DNA from: Leptospira fainei serovar Hurstbridge str. BUT 6
GTDB taxonomy: Bacteria > Spirochaetota > Leptospiria > Leptospirales > Leptospiraceae
Assembly: GCF_000306235.2 (NCBI RefSeq)
Contig: NZ_AKWZ02000007.1
Coordinates: 1 to 64,000 of the forward strand
Direction: 5' to 3'
DNA length: 64,000 nucleotides
In this document: piece after piece, positions 16,626-26,405 of the stretch
How positions within the stretch are numbered: the stretch's first letter is position 1
Layout: each line of letters starts with the position of its first letter
Program-made: the position numbers and the translations under genes
The notes under the pieces: generated by a model
Told to the model about the DNA's origin: nothing
The model's input: the letters and a program-made list of their open reading frames with translations, nothing else
Databases searched by the model: none

Positions 16626-18710
16626 TTACTTCAAGTTTTCAGCAACTAATTCAGCGATGTCTTTCACTTTTACTTCTTCGACTTTACCTTCTTGCTTTAC
16701 TCCGTCCGTGATCATTGTGATACAGAACGGACACGCAGTAGCGATAGTGGTCGCACCGGTTGCAAGTAATTGATTCGTTCGCTTGAAGTTAACGCGATCA
16801 TTGTTCTGCTCTTCCATCCACATTTGCGCTCCGCCGGCTCCGCAACAGAGTCCTTTGGTATGATGGTCGGAAGGTTCGGACAATTTTCCGCCGGAAACTT
16901 TCTTAACTACGTCACGAGGATTTTCGTAGTTGTCATTATAACGTCCGATGTAACAAGAATCGTGATAGGTATACTTGCCTGCGTTTGCATCTTCTGCGAC
17001 ACCCACTTCGATTTTTCCGCTCTTAGAGAGTTCGTTGATGAACTCGGAGTGGTGGATCACTTCAAAGTTTCCGCCAAATTGCGGATATTCGTTCTTGATG
17101 GTATTGTAGCAGTGAGGACAAGCGGTAACGATTTTCTTTACGTTATATCCGTTCATTGTGTCCACGTTTGCTTGAGCTAACGTTTGGTAGAGATATTCGT
17201 TTCCACCGCGACGTGCAGAATCCCCCGAACAGCCTTCTTCCGTGCCTAAGATTCCGAACTTGACGTCCGCTTTTTGAAGAATCTTAACGAACGATTGAGC
17301 GATCCGTTTGTTCCGATCATCATAGGCGCCTGCGCAACCTACCCAATAAAGAACGTCTACATTGGAGTCTTCGGCCATAGTCTTGACGCCGAGCCCTTCC
17401 GCCCAGTCTGCACGAGAGTGAGCTGCAACACCCCAAGGATTCGAATTATTTTCCATATTCACGAACGCATTTTGTAGTTCGGTGGGGAATTTTGATTCTG
17501 CAAGAACCAAGTGTCTGCGCATTTCCATGATCGCATTGACTTGATTGTTTCCGACAGGACAAGCTTCTACGCAAGCATAACAAGTAGTACAACCCCAAAG
17601 CGCTTCTTCGGAAAGGCCTTCGTAGTTATTGATGACACCGGTATCGATGGCGGCAACAGCGTCTGCGGCTCCTTCGCCTTGGCTTTCGCGAATTTTTGCA
17701 ACTTCGGGAAGCTTGTCCATTAGTGCATGTTTTAAATCTACGATGATAGCTTTCGGATTCAGAACTTTTCCGGTTCGGTTAGCGGGGCATTGTACTTGGC
17801 AACGACCGCATTCGATACAGGAAAGACCGTCGAGTAGATTCGGCCAAGGGAAATCTTCCGCACGATTCACTCCCCAGACCGCCGTTTCGTCCTCTAGGTT
17901 TAACTTGGACAGGGCGCCTTTAGGCGTATCGGATTGTAGAAAGTAGTTAAACGGTGCAAAGATCAAGTGTGCGTGTTTGGAGGTCGGGACGTACAGCATA
18001 AATGCGAAAACCGCAAGAATGTGAGACCACCACATAATTTGAACGACTAAATCTGCAGTAGAGTATTCCACACCGATTGCCTGCCAGATATTCCCGATCG
18101 CGGCGGCGATAGGAGCTGCATCATGAATGGGGTCTGCGTATTCCGCTCCGACAGCTTTTGCACCTTCTCCCAATAGCGTCGAAATCATTAAAATGGAAAT
18201 CATCGCGATTACGATCGCAGACGCAGGAGAATGCACGTCCAATCCTTTGGCTTTCTGAATCCATCGTCTCCATGCAAAGAAACCCAAACCTACAAGAACT
18301 AAGACGGTCACGAATTGCAGGACATATTCGTAAACGTAATTGGCGGTATCACCGAACACGGATCCGACTAAGGAAAATTTATATGCATCTTCCAGTCCGT
18401 AACCGAATATTCCCGCCACCATTTGGCTGGACGTATGTAGCAAATATGTTACGAATCCGTAGAATATAAATGCATGCATAATTCCACGTAACGGTTCTTT
18501 AAAGTTCTTCTTTTGAAGGATTACGTTTACTAGGAAACTCTTGATTCTGAATCCCCAGTTCGGGTGTTCCCGGAAGTCTTCGGTTCCGGCTGCTTTTCTA
18601 CCGTTGAAAACAAGTTTGAGGCGGTAGAGGACCGCGCGGACGAACACGAAGTTCGCGACTGCGAACAGAACCGTGAAAATCACGTGGAAGGCGATCTTGG
18701 ATATAGCCAT
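16626..18710 (-). CDS. Membrane Fe-S oxidoreductase, HdrD/EtfD type (probable ETF:menaquinone reductase)
   Basis: A 694-residue protein with three parts. Residues about 1-260 hold several membrane helices with a NarI-like haem b or quinone-site region (RGIMHAFIFYGFV, MWWSHILAVFAFML). The middle carries two 4Fe-4S binding sites, CIECGRCQVQCP and CTTCYACVEACP. The C-terminal half carries two cysteine-rich CCG domains, seen as VGCAGAYDD with EEGCSGD and CPHCYN, and as HDSCYIGRYN, LCCGAGG and CPFC. This layout is that of membrane-bound electron-transfer-flavoprotein dehydrogenases (EtfD) and heterodisulfide-reductase relatives, which pass electrons from beta-oxidation to menaquinone. The divergent neighbour is mqnC, a menaquinone gene. 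A terminator follows at once. Confidence 0.82.
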   Translation of the reverse strand: MAISKIAFHVIFTVLFAVANFVFVRAVLYRLKLVFNGRKAAGTEDFREHPNWGFRIKSFLVNVILQKKNFKEPLRGIMHAFIFYGFVTYLLHTSSQMVAGIFGYGLEDAYKFSLVGSVFGDTANYVYEYVLQFVTVLVLVGLGFFAWRRWIQKAKGLDVHSPASAIVIAMISILMISTLLGEGAKAVGAEYADPIHDAAPIAAAIGNIWQAIGVEYSTADLVVQIMWWSHILAVFAFMLYVPTSKHAHLIFAPFNYFLQSDTPKGALSKLNLEDETAVWGVNRAEDFPWPNLLDGLSCIECGRCQVQCPANRTGKVLNPKAIIVDLKHALMDKLPEVAKIRESQGEGAADAVAAIDTGVINNYEGLSEEALWGCTTCYACVEACPVGNNQVNAIMEMRRHLVLAESKFPTELQNAFVNMENNSNPWGVAAHSRADWAEGLGVKTMAEDSNVDVLYWVGCAGAYDDRNKRIAQSFVKILQKADVKFGILGTEEGCSGDSARRGGNEYLYQTLAQANVDTMNGYNVKKIVTACPHCYNTIKNEYPQFGGNFEVIHHSEFINELSKSGKIEVGVAEDANAGKYTYHDSCYIGRYNDNYENPRDVVKKVSGGKLSEPSDHHTKGLCCGAGGAQMWMEEQNNDRVNFKRTNQLLATGATTIATACPFCITMITDGVKQEGKVEEVKVKDIAELVAENLK

Positions 18711-19046
18711 AGTCTTTCAGTAGTACCTTTGTCTTTGGATGGTCTTCAGAAGCACCGTAACGATGGGGAATCACACTGTCCAGGAAAAATTGCCGTAACG
18801 TCCGTTCTGATCCGAACCGGAGAATTTGAGCCTTCTTTGAATAATCATTTCTATTAGCCGTTATTATCTTAGAGATAGGCATTCTAAAAACAATTCCCGC
18901 TCTCTAAGATTCCTCTTGCAATTTGTCGAGAATAAGTCGCAATTAGAAAGCCTGCTTTTCAACCAAAAGGGAAAAAGGTCTCGCCTTTTTCCGGTACGCG
19001 AAAAGTCTGAAGGTAACAACGTAAACGAATAAAAGCTAGTATTATA
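18711..19046. other. 336-base divergent promoter region with hairpin
   Basis: This gap separates the Fe-S oxidoreductase and mqnC, which are transcribed away from each other, so it should hold both promoters. A perfect 9-bp hairpin GGAAAAAGG/CCTTTTTCC with loop TCTCG lies at 18970-18992, upstream of mqnC and without a following U-run. No small gene was recognised. Confidence 0.4.
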
Positions 19047-20153
19047 ATGAGCCCTATTTTCCAAAAGCAAGCGACGGATATTATTTTAGAGAAGGCCTTG
19101 GCCGGAGAGAGGATATCTTCCGGGGAAGCCCTAGAGCTGTATGAGAACGGCGACCATTTAAAGATTATGGCTACCGCTCGGACGTTGCGTGAAAAGATTC
19201 TTCCGCATTCCAGCGCCAGCTATACGATGTTTCGAGTAGTTAATTACACGAATTATTGCAATGTCGAATGTAGCTTTTGTTCCTTTATGGATGAGATCGG
19301 GAACGGGAAAGGATACGTTCTTTCTAAAGAAGAGATTCTGGAAAAAATGGATTACGCGGTTTCAGAAGGCGCCGACCAAATGTTCCTGCAAGGCGGAGTG
19401 TATCCGGATCTCCCGTTCGATTATTACTTGGATGTAATTTCCTCGGTAAAACAAAAATATCCGGAGATGCACATTCGGGCATTTTCTCCCGTTGAGATCA
19501 TCAATCTTGAAAAGATTACCGGCAAATCCTTGCTGGATGTTCTCTATCTTTTAAAGGATGCGGGATTGGATTCTGTTCCCGGAGCGGGGGCCGAGATACT
19601 TACGGATAGAATGCGCAATATTATTTCCCCGAAGAAGGCAACGACCGAGGAATGGGTGCTTGCGATGGAGACTTGTCATGAGGCAGGTCTTCCAGGCAGC
19701 GCGAATATCGTATTCGGGTCCGAAGAAACGAAGGCGGAAGTGATCGAACATCTTACGGTCGTGAGAAATTTACAGGATCGGACAGGTGGGTTTCTTTCTT
19801 TTATTCCTTGGACGTTTCAACCTCAGACCAAAAGATTTAAGGTACGTTCGGTCCCGACCACCGAGTATCTGAAAGTTTTAGGGATCAGCAGAATCTTCTT
19901 AGATAATATTCGGCATATTGAAACATCCGTTATGGTTTTGGGAAAAGGGGTAGGACAACTTGCCTTGTTTAGCGGGGCGGACGATATTTCCTCAGTCGTC
20001 ATCGAGGAGAATGTGCTTCGTTCTTTCGGTTTAAAGACGGAAAGGGAAGCGGTGAAATTCCTACAGGAAGCGGGATTTTCGCCTAAGAGAAGGGACCTCC
20101 TGTATAACTATGAAAAATACGAAGGGAGAGAGCATTCGCAATCGCTTTCATGA
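19047..20153 (+). CDS. mqnC: Cyclic dehypoxanthinyl futalosine synthase
   Basis: A 368-residue radical SAM enzyme that cyclises dehypoxanthinyl futalosine in the futalosine route to menaquinone. The 4Fe-4S motif CNVECSFC gives Cys71, Cys75 and Cys78. Further family features are [37 protein letters not shown] and the late FIPWTFQP. The SVPGAGAEI segment and total length favour MqnC over the related MqnE. No other mqn gene is adjacent. Its presence implies that the organism makes menaquinone by this pathway and not by the classical Men route. Confidence 0.92.
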   Translation: MSPIFQKQATDIILEKALAGERISSGEALELYENGDHLKIMATARTLREKILPHSSASYTMFRVVNYTNYCNVECSFCSFMDEIGNGKGYVLSKEEILEKMDYAVSEGADQMFLQGGVYPDLPFDYYLDVISSVKQKYPEMHIRAFSPVEIINLEKITGKSLLDVLYLLKDAGLDSVPGAGAEILTDRMRNIISPKKATTEEWVLAMETCHEAGLPGSANIVFGSEETKAEVIEHLTVVRNLQDRTGGFLSFIPWTFQPQTKRFKVRSVPTTEYLKVLGISRIFLDNIRHIETSVMVLGKGVGQLALFSGADDISSVVIEENVLRSFGLKTEREAVKFLQEAGFSPKRRDLLYNYEKYEGREHSQSLS

Positions 20154-20225
20154 GTTTCCGTACCGGAAGATAGTTTTCATAATAATTTCATTTCGTAAAC
20201 AAGACGAGAAGACCGAGGGGGTCCA

Positions 20226-20615
20226 ATGTTACGTTTCTCCGATATAAGAAGTCGAATTTTATTAGAGTGTATAGCGCTCGCAGCGATACTATCGGTCTGC
20301 GCGTGTGGACCTTCTCATAAAGAGAGAGTCCATTTAGAAACCGGGGTAAGCGTGAAGATACTCGGGCCTCATAAATACGAGTTCATTGCGATGGGTAAAG
20401 CTTCCGTCGTCTCAGTGGATGAACAGGATGTTTTTAAAATGAAAAAATCCTCTTGCGAAGCGGCGAAATTGCAAGTAACTCAAAGGTTGGACGAGCTGGA
20501 ACCGAATCAAAAACATCGGCTTTTTTTTCTGGAACAGAAGGCGCAGACGTATTTCGGCGACGGCGAATACTGCGAACTTACTTATATATACGAACTTCCG
20601 CCGGCCAAGAAGTGA
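20226..20615 (+). CDS. Small lipoprotein, unknown function
   Basis: A 129-residue protein with a lipoprotein signal: a hydrophobic segment (about residues 11-26) ending in a Cys-rich lipobox (SVCACG) at about residue 27. The mature part has two further Cys (KKSSCEAAKL and GEYCELTY) that could form a disulphide, and is rich in Lys and Glu. No family recognised. The last 38 bases overlap the 3' end of the convergent GGDEF gene, so transcripts of the two genes are antisense at their ends. Confidence 0.65.
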   Translation: MLRFSDIRSRILLECIALAAILSVCACGPSHKERVHLETGVSVKILGPHKYEFIAMGKASVVSVDEQDVFKMKKSSCEAAKLQVTQRLDELEPNQKHRLFFLEQKAQTYFGDGEYCELTYIYELPPAKK

Positions 20616-21828
20616 ACGCATCTCTTTGTTTGTCCTGCTTACTTGCGGCGACGATGGTAACCTTATTTCTTCCGGCCGATTTCGATTTGTAAAGAGCCGA
20701 GTCGATCGATTGATATAGGTCGTCGAAGGTTAAGTCTTCATCAAACGGAAGGATTGATGCTCCGATCGAAATCGTTATAAATACAGGGGTTCCGTGCTCG
20801 TCCTCTATCGACAAGGACTGTACTTCCACGCCTTTTCTTAAAGATTCGCAGAGCATATCGAGCCCTTCCGGATCGACCGAATCTAGAAGAATACAAAATT
20901 CATCGCCGCCAATCCGCGCGCACACGTCTGTCGCTCTGACTCTGGATTTCATGACGGCCGAGAGAGTTTGCAATGCTTCGTCGCCAGCCATATGTCCGAA
21001 TTTATCGTTTGTTTCCTTTAAATGGTCCATATCCAAGATGATAAGGGCCATATTGAATTTATATCTGCGGGCGCGTTTTTTGAAGATATCGAACTGTTCG
21101 ATCAGATACCTACGGTTGTATAAGCCCGTAAGATCGTCGACGCTGGAAATTTTTCTGATCTGGTCATTTTTCTTTCGGAGGCGAATTACCGCGCGAGAAA
21201 GTTTATTCTTATCGCGATAGTCCATCATTCTCCAATAATTCATGATGACGTTTCCGAAAGTTCCGACGAAAATATAGGTTAATAGGATCGGAAACTCCTG
21301 GAATGCGTTGGATATGGAATCGGAGAGATAGCAAATTCCGAAAAAAGCGATTCCGAATGTGAGATTGACCAACACTACGGTTGTCGTGGTCAACCATAGT
21401 AGGATATTCATACTCAAAAGAATGGCAGTAGCCTGATGAAGATAAATATCGTAATGAACTTCGTCCAGATATAAGAACGGTAAAAACGAAACGAGCAGAA
21501 CGGAAGAGGACCACACTTTATAGGATTCCATATTCTTCGGATTCCAATCGGTCTTGAGCGAATTTCTCCAGAGAAATACGAGGGAGAGTATCACAAGAGT
21601 GATTCTGCTAGAGTAAAGTAAAAATAGCGGTTCACCGCTAAGGGTCCTGGAATCCGGGATTAAAAATGTGAAGAATGTGATTAGGATACAAAAGGAATAG
21701 TGGATCGCGAGAGACTGCCGAATGTCGGCTAAGTTTCTTTCGATGAATTCACTAGGATAGTTGTTAAATAGAATTCTCTTAAATAGATGGCGGGCCCGAA
21801 GGTCGCTACCGGGAAACCATTGAACCAT
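20578..21828 (-). CDS. Membrane-bound diguanylate cyclase (GGDEF)
   Basis: A 416-residue protein with about six predicted membrane helices in residues 40-200, a short charged linker (YRDKNKLSRAVIRLRKKNDQ), and a C-terminal GGDEF domain. The domain begins with the classic DDLTGLYNRRY and has the active-site loop IGGDEF, so it should make cyclic di-GMP from two GTP. No inhibitory RxxD site is obvious five residues before the active loop. The N-terminal membrane part is the likely sensor for an unknown signal. The gene ends inside the end of the convergent lipoprotein gene. Confidence 0.9.
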   Translation of the reverse strand: MVQWFPGSDLRARHLFKRILFNNYPSEFIERNLADIRQSLAIHYSFCILITFFTFLIPDSRTLSGEPLFLLYSSRITLVILSLVFLWRNSLKTDWNPKNMESYKVWSSSVLLVSFLPFLYLDEVHYDIYLHQATAILLSMNILLWLTTTTVVLVNLTFGIAFFGICYLSDSISNAFQEFPILLTYIFVGTFGNVIMNYWRMMDYRDKNKLSRAVIRLRKKNDQIRKISSVDDLTGLYNRRYLIEQFDIFKKRARRYKFNMALIILDMDHLKETNDKFGHMAGDEALQTLSAVMKSRVRATDVCARIGGDEFCILLDSVDPEGLDMLCESLRKGVEVQSLSIEDEHGTPVFITISIGASILPFDEDLTFDDLYQSIDSALYKSKSAGRNKVTIVAASKQDKQRDAFTSWPAEVRIYK

Positions 21829-22017
21829 TGTTTTCTTTCCGCTTGGGTCCGGATGGATTCCGAAAAATTTCCGTCCCCAAGATCCACGGTTCGATTTTAA
21901 TATTCGTTATAGCAAGAAAGAATTTTGTACGGAGCAAAAAAACGTCGATTTGCCTCGGAAAAAGAATGAGGAAGCGCGGATAACGTAAGCTTGTGTCAAA
22001 AAAGTGATTTTTTTGAA

Positions 22018-22845
22018 TTATAGTACGGCAATTTTCCTAGGATTCTTGGTAAGAACCTCGGGGATAGGAAGCCCAACACCACCTAAGGAACGGACTTTTT
22101 TACCATTGATATAGAGCCGGATTCCTTTTACGTTTAGGTTTTCCATTAAACTATAGCAGAGTTGATCCACACGATCTTTTAACAATTCCGGACCCGCGCC
22201 CGTTTCGAATTCGCTGCCTAAGGAAAGTTTCAGAATACCGTTTTCTACGGAATATTCGTTGGAGTAGGAGAATTTTGCAGGAAGGGCATTCAATACGCCG
22301 CTTCTTTTTTCATCCTGATCGGGTCCTTTTGATAACTCCTTTAGAATGAAATTTACTTTGTCGCCGGAAGTATGCCTGCGTTTGACTCGAACGAGCCTTG
22401 AATGACTTTTGTTTCCCTTTCCATAGAATTTGAGAAAATACAGTTCAATTTCTCCCGGTTCGTGTTGGACCTCTTGATTGCCAGCAGATTCTGAAATTGT
22501 AGCTTTTGGATTATCGACAACCGGTATAAAGATATCGTCCGAGTCGGTGGTCTCGCTTTCCGTCCAGTTTTGGCCGACCGTTTGTCCTCCGTTTTGCATT
22601 AATTCGGAAAGAATTTCATCCTCTGCCTTATCCATCACTTCTTCGTGAGTTTGTTTTCCGGATGTGGCTTGAGGAGGCTGAGGTGTCGTTTTCCCGATCG
22701 TATTGAATGTCGAAAAGAAGCCGGGCTCACCGCCGTTTGCGGTAGATTTGAATCCTGCTCCGGTCGATTTATCCAATAGAACCAAGACAAATAAAATACC
22801 GGTCAGAACGTATAAGAGGGATTTCAATTTTTCCGATTCCGGCAC
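22018..22845 (-). CDS. GerMN-domain membrane-anchored protein
   Basis: A 275-residue protein with an N-terminal membrane anchor ([16 protein letters not shown], about residues 10-26), a long low-complexity linker to residue 120, and a C-terminal domain fitting Ger[25 protein letters not shown], then [38 protein letters not shown] and the end region [13 protein letters not shown]. GerMN domains occur in sporulation GerM and in cell-envelope proteins of non-sporulating bacteria. The start codon appears to be GTG at 22845. It is probably displayed on the periplasmic face. Confidence 0.72.
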   Translation of the reverse strand: MPESEKLKSLLYVLTGILFVLVLLDKSTGAGFKSTANGGEPGFFSTFNTIGKTTPQPPQATSGKQTHEEVMDKAEDEILSELMQNGGQTVGQNWTESETTDSDDIFIPVVDNPKATISESAGNQEVQHEPGEIELYFLKFYGKGNKSHSRLVRVKRRHTSGDKVNFILKELSKGPDQDEKRSGVLNALPAKFSYSNEYSVENGILKLSLGSEFETGAGPELLKDRVDQLCYSLMENLNVKGIRLYINGKKVRSLGGVGLPIPEVLTKNPRKIAVL

Positions 22846-23288
22846 AATTAGATTTTCGGAAGTTCTTGGAATGCTCTTCTCACTTTTTAGAAGGATTCTT
22901 GTAGGAACCGTAAATCTTCGGGCTTTTTAGAATCCTCTTTTTTACAGAAAGGAGGGCAGTTGGCCGAAATTCCTCGAAAACGTGTTCCGAGCATTTGCTG
23001 CCCCGACCAAGGAAATCGGCTCGGCAATTTGCGGTTTATCGGTAAGCGGATCTCTCGGCGAGTCGGGCGGAGGGGAAAAAATCCCCACCCTTCCACGGGC
23101 GGGGGCCGGAGCGAAGCGGTGGAAAAGCCCTCATTTCACAAAATCCGTATTATTTCAAGATTTTTTATCCCCCACTCGGTGTGGGAGCTCTTACAGGGGG
23201 TGTGCGGGAAATTTTAGATTCAATTAGTAGAGAAATCGGGAGGAGGCGATTGCCAGGAAAACGAGTGTTATCTTCCTCGATTGGCTCA
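22846..23288. other. 443-base intergenic region holding a dispersed repeat
   Basis: The right part (23084-23196) is a copy of the dispersed hairpin-ended repeat, described separately. The left part should contain the promoter of the GerMN gene. Short open frames exist on both strands but none has a ribosome site or recognisable product. Confidence 0.4.
23084..23196 (+). repeat. Dispersed hairpin-ended repeat, copy A
   Basis: This copy has the left element CCCCACCCTTCCACGGGCGGGG, then CCGGAGCGAAGCGGTGGA, a middle part with TTTCACAAAA, and the terminal near-palindrome TGTGGGAGCTCTTACA. The CCGGAGCGAAGCGGTGGA block is identical to that in the copy at 38743-38851. This copy carries no insertion sequence and so shows the uninterrupted form. 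Confidence 0.65.
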
Positions 23289-23972
23289 TCAGAATATCTT
23301 GTCCAAGTCTTGCAATTGAGCAAGGGAAACTTCCCAATCCGGTATTTCTCCAACCGGCGCGTGTCCGTACGCACAGAATGCAAAGGGGCACTGATTTTTT
23401 CGAGCCGCTTCATAGTCGGAGCTACGATCCCCGATCATCAAAAGGGCCTCCGGAGAAAGAGCGTAATCGACCAAGTATTTTGCCACAAGGTCGGCTTTGC
23501 TTTTTAAAGAACTATTATCTAGAATCAGGATCGGATCGAAAAGGGGAAGAACTCCCGAGACTTCCAGGATGGTTTCGACATATGGCCTGCGTCCGTTAGA
23601 AGCCGCAAGGATTCGGTAACCTTTTTGTTTTAGCGAAGAAACGGTTTCCAAAACTTTGGGATAAAATTCTCCCTCCCCGGCACGAATCTTATCCACCAAT
23701 AAATGCAATACCGAATCGGAGATTTGGTCTCTTTCGGATTCCTTTAGTTGAGGGACAAGATTTAAGAAAATGGTTTTGACCGGTTTTCCGATTTCGAGCA
23801 TGATTTTCTCACGATCCGGGATCTCAAGAGGAATTCCGGAGGCGAGTGAAAACCGGCGAATCGCTTCGGCATAGGTTTCTAAAATAATTCCTTCGGAGGA
23901 AAACAAAGTTCCGTCAACGTCGAAGGCGAGGGCTCGAACCGATTTAGGATTCCAATTCATGGACAAGGCCAT
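23289..23972 (-). CDS. HAD-family hydrolase, phosphoglycolate phosphatase-like
   Basis: A 227-residue phosphatase of the haloacid dehalogenase superfamily. Motif I is FDVDGTLF near residue 18 (the nucleophile Asp and the acid/base Asp), motif II is AASNGR, motif III includes the Lys in SLKSKADLV, and motif IV is [12 protein letters not shown]. The helical cap between motifs I and II places it with subclass I enzymes such as phosphoglycolate or beta-phosphoglucomutase types. The substrate is not evident. It is divergent from the radical-SAM operon with a 68-base gap. Confidence 0.85.
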   Translation of the reverse strand: MALSMNWNPKSVRALAFDVDGTLFSSEGIILETYAEAIRRFSLASGIPLEIPDREKIMLEIGKPVKTIFLNLVPQLKESERDQISDSVLHLLVDKIRAGEGEFYPKVLETVSSLKQKGYRILAASNGRRPYVETILEVSGVLPLFDPILILDNSSLKSKADLVAKYLVDYALSPEALLMIGDRSSDYEAARKNQCPFAFCAYGHAPVGEIPDWEVSLAQLQDLDKIF

Positions 23973-24040
23973 AGTTTTGTGTCTAAATTTGGCGACATCC
24001 TTTTTTTCCTTCGCTTGATTTTCCGTCCTTCGAGGAGGAA

Positions 24041-25330
24041 ATGGAGAAAGCCGCTATGAGAAAATTCGTTCAAAATCCTGTAGAAGAAGACGCGGCTTCA
24101 CTGTCGAAAGCACGCCAAAGATTGTTTTCATCTTTCGAGTGGTCCGATTATAAAGCTCAGTTGCGCAACAGAATTCAAGCGCAAGATTTGAATCTGTATT
24201 TTGAATTAACCGAATCCGAACGGCAAGGTATTCAAGAAACCGTTCGTTTGAATGTAGGCGCGAGTCCTTATTATCTCTCCTTATCCGATCCTTTCGACCC
24301 TCAATGTCCGATACGTAAAATGATCGTCCCACAGAGAGAGGAGGCTTTTTTTGCGCCCGAAGAATCTATGGACCCTCTTCATGAGGAGGATCTTTCGCCG
24401 GTAAAAGGTCTTACGCATATGTATCCGGATCGGGTTTTATTATTTTCCAACCATGAATGTTCCGTTTATTGCAGGCATTGTATGCGCGGACGTAAAGTCT
24501 CCGATAGCTTCGAAAGGATGGAAATTATCGATCTCGAAGCGTGTTTCGATTATATAAAAGGACACCCTGAAATCTCGGACGTCGTTATTTCCGGCGGCGA
24601 CCCGTTGAACCTTTCCGATTCGAAGATCGATATGATTCTCGAGAATTTGGAAAAAATCTCCCACGTCAAGATCTGTCGCATCGGCACTAGGAATCCTGTC
24701 ACATTACCGATGCGAATCACTTCAGAACTTTGTAAAATGATCGAATCTCATAATACGGACAATCTATCTATTTTTTGTAATACTCAGTTCAATCACGAAA
24801 AGGAATGCACATCCGAAGCGAAAGAAGCGGTGCTGCGACTATTAAAAGCGGGTGTAAATATAGGAAACCAGTGCGTGATTTTAAAGGGAATTAACGACGA
24901 CGGCGAGTCCATGTTGAGATTGCACCAAAAACTCTTAGAATTGAGAATTAGAGCTTATTATATGTACGATCCGGAATTGATTCCCGGATCCAGAGGCTTT
25001 CGAACTCCCCTCTATAAAGGAATTCAGATATTGGAATATATGAGGGGTAAAATCGGAGGTATGGGAATTCCTCAGTTCGTGAACGATTTACCCGGAGGCG
25101 GTGGAAAAATCACTCTCGGTCCGAATTGGTATTTGGGTTTCCATAAGGAGTCGAAAACCCACGTATTTCGTTCGGCAGTTCGTGGAACTTATCACCTGAG
25201 TCCTGAACCTGTCGATAGCGATTACGAATCGTACTATCCTGAATTGGATCCGAAAGTTTGGGAGTCTATTCGAAATTCTACATATTCGGTTAATAAAGGA
25301 GTTTCCGTCGGCGATTGGAGGAGATCCTAA
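24041..25330 (+). CDS. KamA-family radical SAM/PLP aminomutase-like enzyme
   Basis: A protein of about 429 residues related to lysine 2,3-aminomutase. It has the radical SAM motif CSVYCRHC (Cys140, Cys144, Cys147), the SAM-contact region VISGGDPL, and the PLP-lysine motif PGGGGK. The substrate loop before FRTP reads [11 protein letters not shown], longer than the CDLSMGLEH of lysine 2,3-aminomutase, so the substrate is probably not plain lysine. Enzymes of this family move an amino group from the alpha to the beta carbon. A start at 24056 is also possible, since GGAG lies nine bases before that ATG whereas GAGGAGG is only two bases before 24041. It heads a coupled operon with an ATP-grasp ligase and a diiron oxidase-like protein. 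Confidence 0.85.
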   Translation: MEKAAMRKFVQNPVEEDAASLSKARQRLFSSFEWSDYKAQLRNRIQAQDLNLYFELTESERQGIQETVRLNVGASPYYLSLSDPFDPQCPIRKMIVPQREEAFFAPEESMDPLHEEDLSPVKGLTHMYPDRVLLFSNHECSVYCRHCMRGRKVSDSFERMEIIDLEACFDYIKGHPEISDVVISGGDPLNLSDSKIDMILENLEKISHVKICRIGTRNPVTLPMRITSELCKMIESHNTDNLSIFCNTQFNHEKECTSEAKEAVLRLLKAGVNIGNQCVILKGINDDGESMLRLHQKLLELRIRAYYMYDPELIPGSRGFRTPLYKGIQILEYMRGKIGGMGIPQFVNDLPGGGGKITLGPNWYLGFHKESKTHVFRSAVRGTYHLSPEPVDSDYESYYPELDPKVWESIRNSTYSVNKGVSVGDWRRS

Positions 25331-25331
25331 T

Positions 25332-26405
25332 ATGAAAAATGAAAATTCCTCCGTTTTGCTTGTCGCGGACGTTTATGATTCGGATCTTGCTCAAAATTTA
25401 ACCCAAGAGTGGGAGAATCTTGAATCGATCGAATACATAAAATCCTGTTTAGAAGAATCGGGTGAACTCGTAGAGTTAGTTGGATCGCCGCCGGATTTAT
25501 TAAACCGTTTGTCCTTTTTTACGACTCTCCCTTTTTCGGAAAGGCCGGTACTTTTTCATTTATTGGAAGGGTTTTTATCACGGAACCGAGAGGCCTGGCT
25601 TCCTGCGCTGGCGGAATATTTCGGTTTTCCACATACTGGTTCCGATGCTTATGCTCATACGTTAAGTTTAGATAAACACGCTTCCAAATTATTTTCTCGG
25701 TCTTTAGGAATTCCTACCGCGAATTGGGGATGCATAGAAGGAATTGATTTCTACGAAGAAATGAATTCTGTCCAAGGCTTTCCGGACGATTCGGAATTTC
25801 CGATTTTCCTGAAACCTAGATATGAAGGGTCGAGTTTAGGAATCGGCCAATCGAATATCGTTTCGAGTCGGGCTTCCTTAAATCAGTTTCTTCAGGAAAA
25901 AGGAAATTCGCATTCTTCCTGGATCTGGGAATCCTATCTGCCGGGAGAAGAATGGACTGTCGCAGTGATCGGATCTCCGAAAGAAGGATATCGAGTTAGT
26001 CAGGTCGCTCGTATCTGTTTGGAGAATTCGGATGAGACTGTCTATGGTCAGCTTACTAAAACTAAATCTTCGATGCCTGAACGACTGATCTTTGATCTCG
26101 ATCCCGAACGGTCGGAGTTGATTCGATCCTTTTCCCTGTCGCTTTGTAGAAAAGTTAGAACGACCGGCGCCGTACGATTAGATTGGAAATCGACCTTAAG
26201 CGGGCATCCTCAATTTTTGGAATGGAATACGACTCCCGGATTATCGCCGTTTTATAGCAGCTTTCCGATCTGCTATACGCGTGAATTTGGAAATTATTCT
26301 TCTCTATTAAGCGATCTTTTGAGAATGGCAAGGAGCGAATTTCAAGAGGAAAGATTCGGTTATGCAAAAATGAAGTCCTCTAAGGGAGTGTTTGATCGTC
26401 GATGA
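25332..26405 (+). CDS. ATP-grasp ligase, D-alanine--D-alanine ligase-like
   Basis: A 357-residue protein of the ATP-grasp fold. Visible elements are [21 protein letters not shown] (the DdlA pattern before the small ATP subdomain), [17 protein letters not shown] (ATP-binding lysine and the glycine/serine loop), [24 protein letters not shown] and [12 protein letters not shown], where the Glu and Asn are magnesium ligands. Such ligases join an amino acid to another amine through an acyl phosphate. It starts two bases after the aminomutase stop with GGAGGAG eight bases upstream, so it is translationally coupled. Sequence divergence from true Ddl and the neighbours argue for a role outside peptidoglycan synthesis. 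Confidence 0.85.
   Translation: MKNENSSVLLVADVYDSDLAQNLTQEWENLESIEYIKSCLEESGELVELVGSPPDLLNRLSFFTTLPFSERPVLFHLLEGFLSRNREAWLPALAEYFGFPHTGSDAYAHTLSLDKHASKLFSRSLGIPTANWGCIEGIDFYEEMNSVQGFPDDSEFPIFLKPRYEGSSLGIGQSNIVSSRASLNQFLQEKGNSHSSWIWESYLPGEEWTVAVIGSPKEGYRVSQVARICLENSDETVYGQLTKTKSSMPERLIFDLDPERSELIRSFSLSLCRKVRTTGAVRLDWKSTLSGHPQFLEWNTTPGLSPFYSSFPICYTREFGNYSSLLSDLLRMARSEFQEERFGYAKMKSSKGVFDRR

Noticed and set aside
22000..22025. Terminator after the GerMN gene
   Set aside because: The inverted repeat CAAAAAA/TTTTTTG is made of A-T pairs only and is too weak to call.
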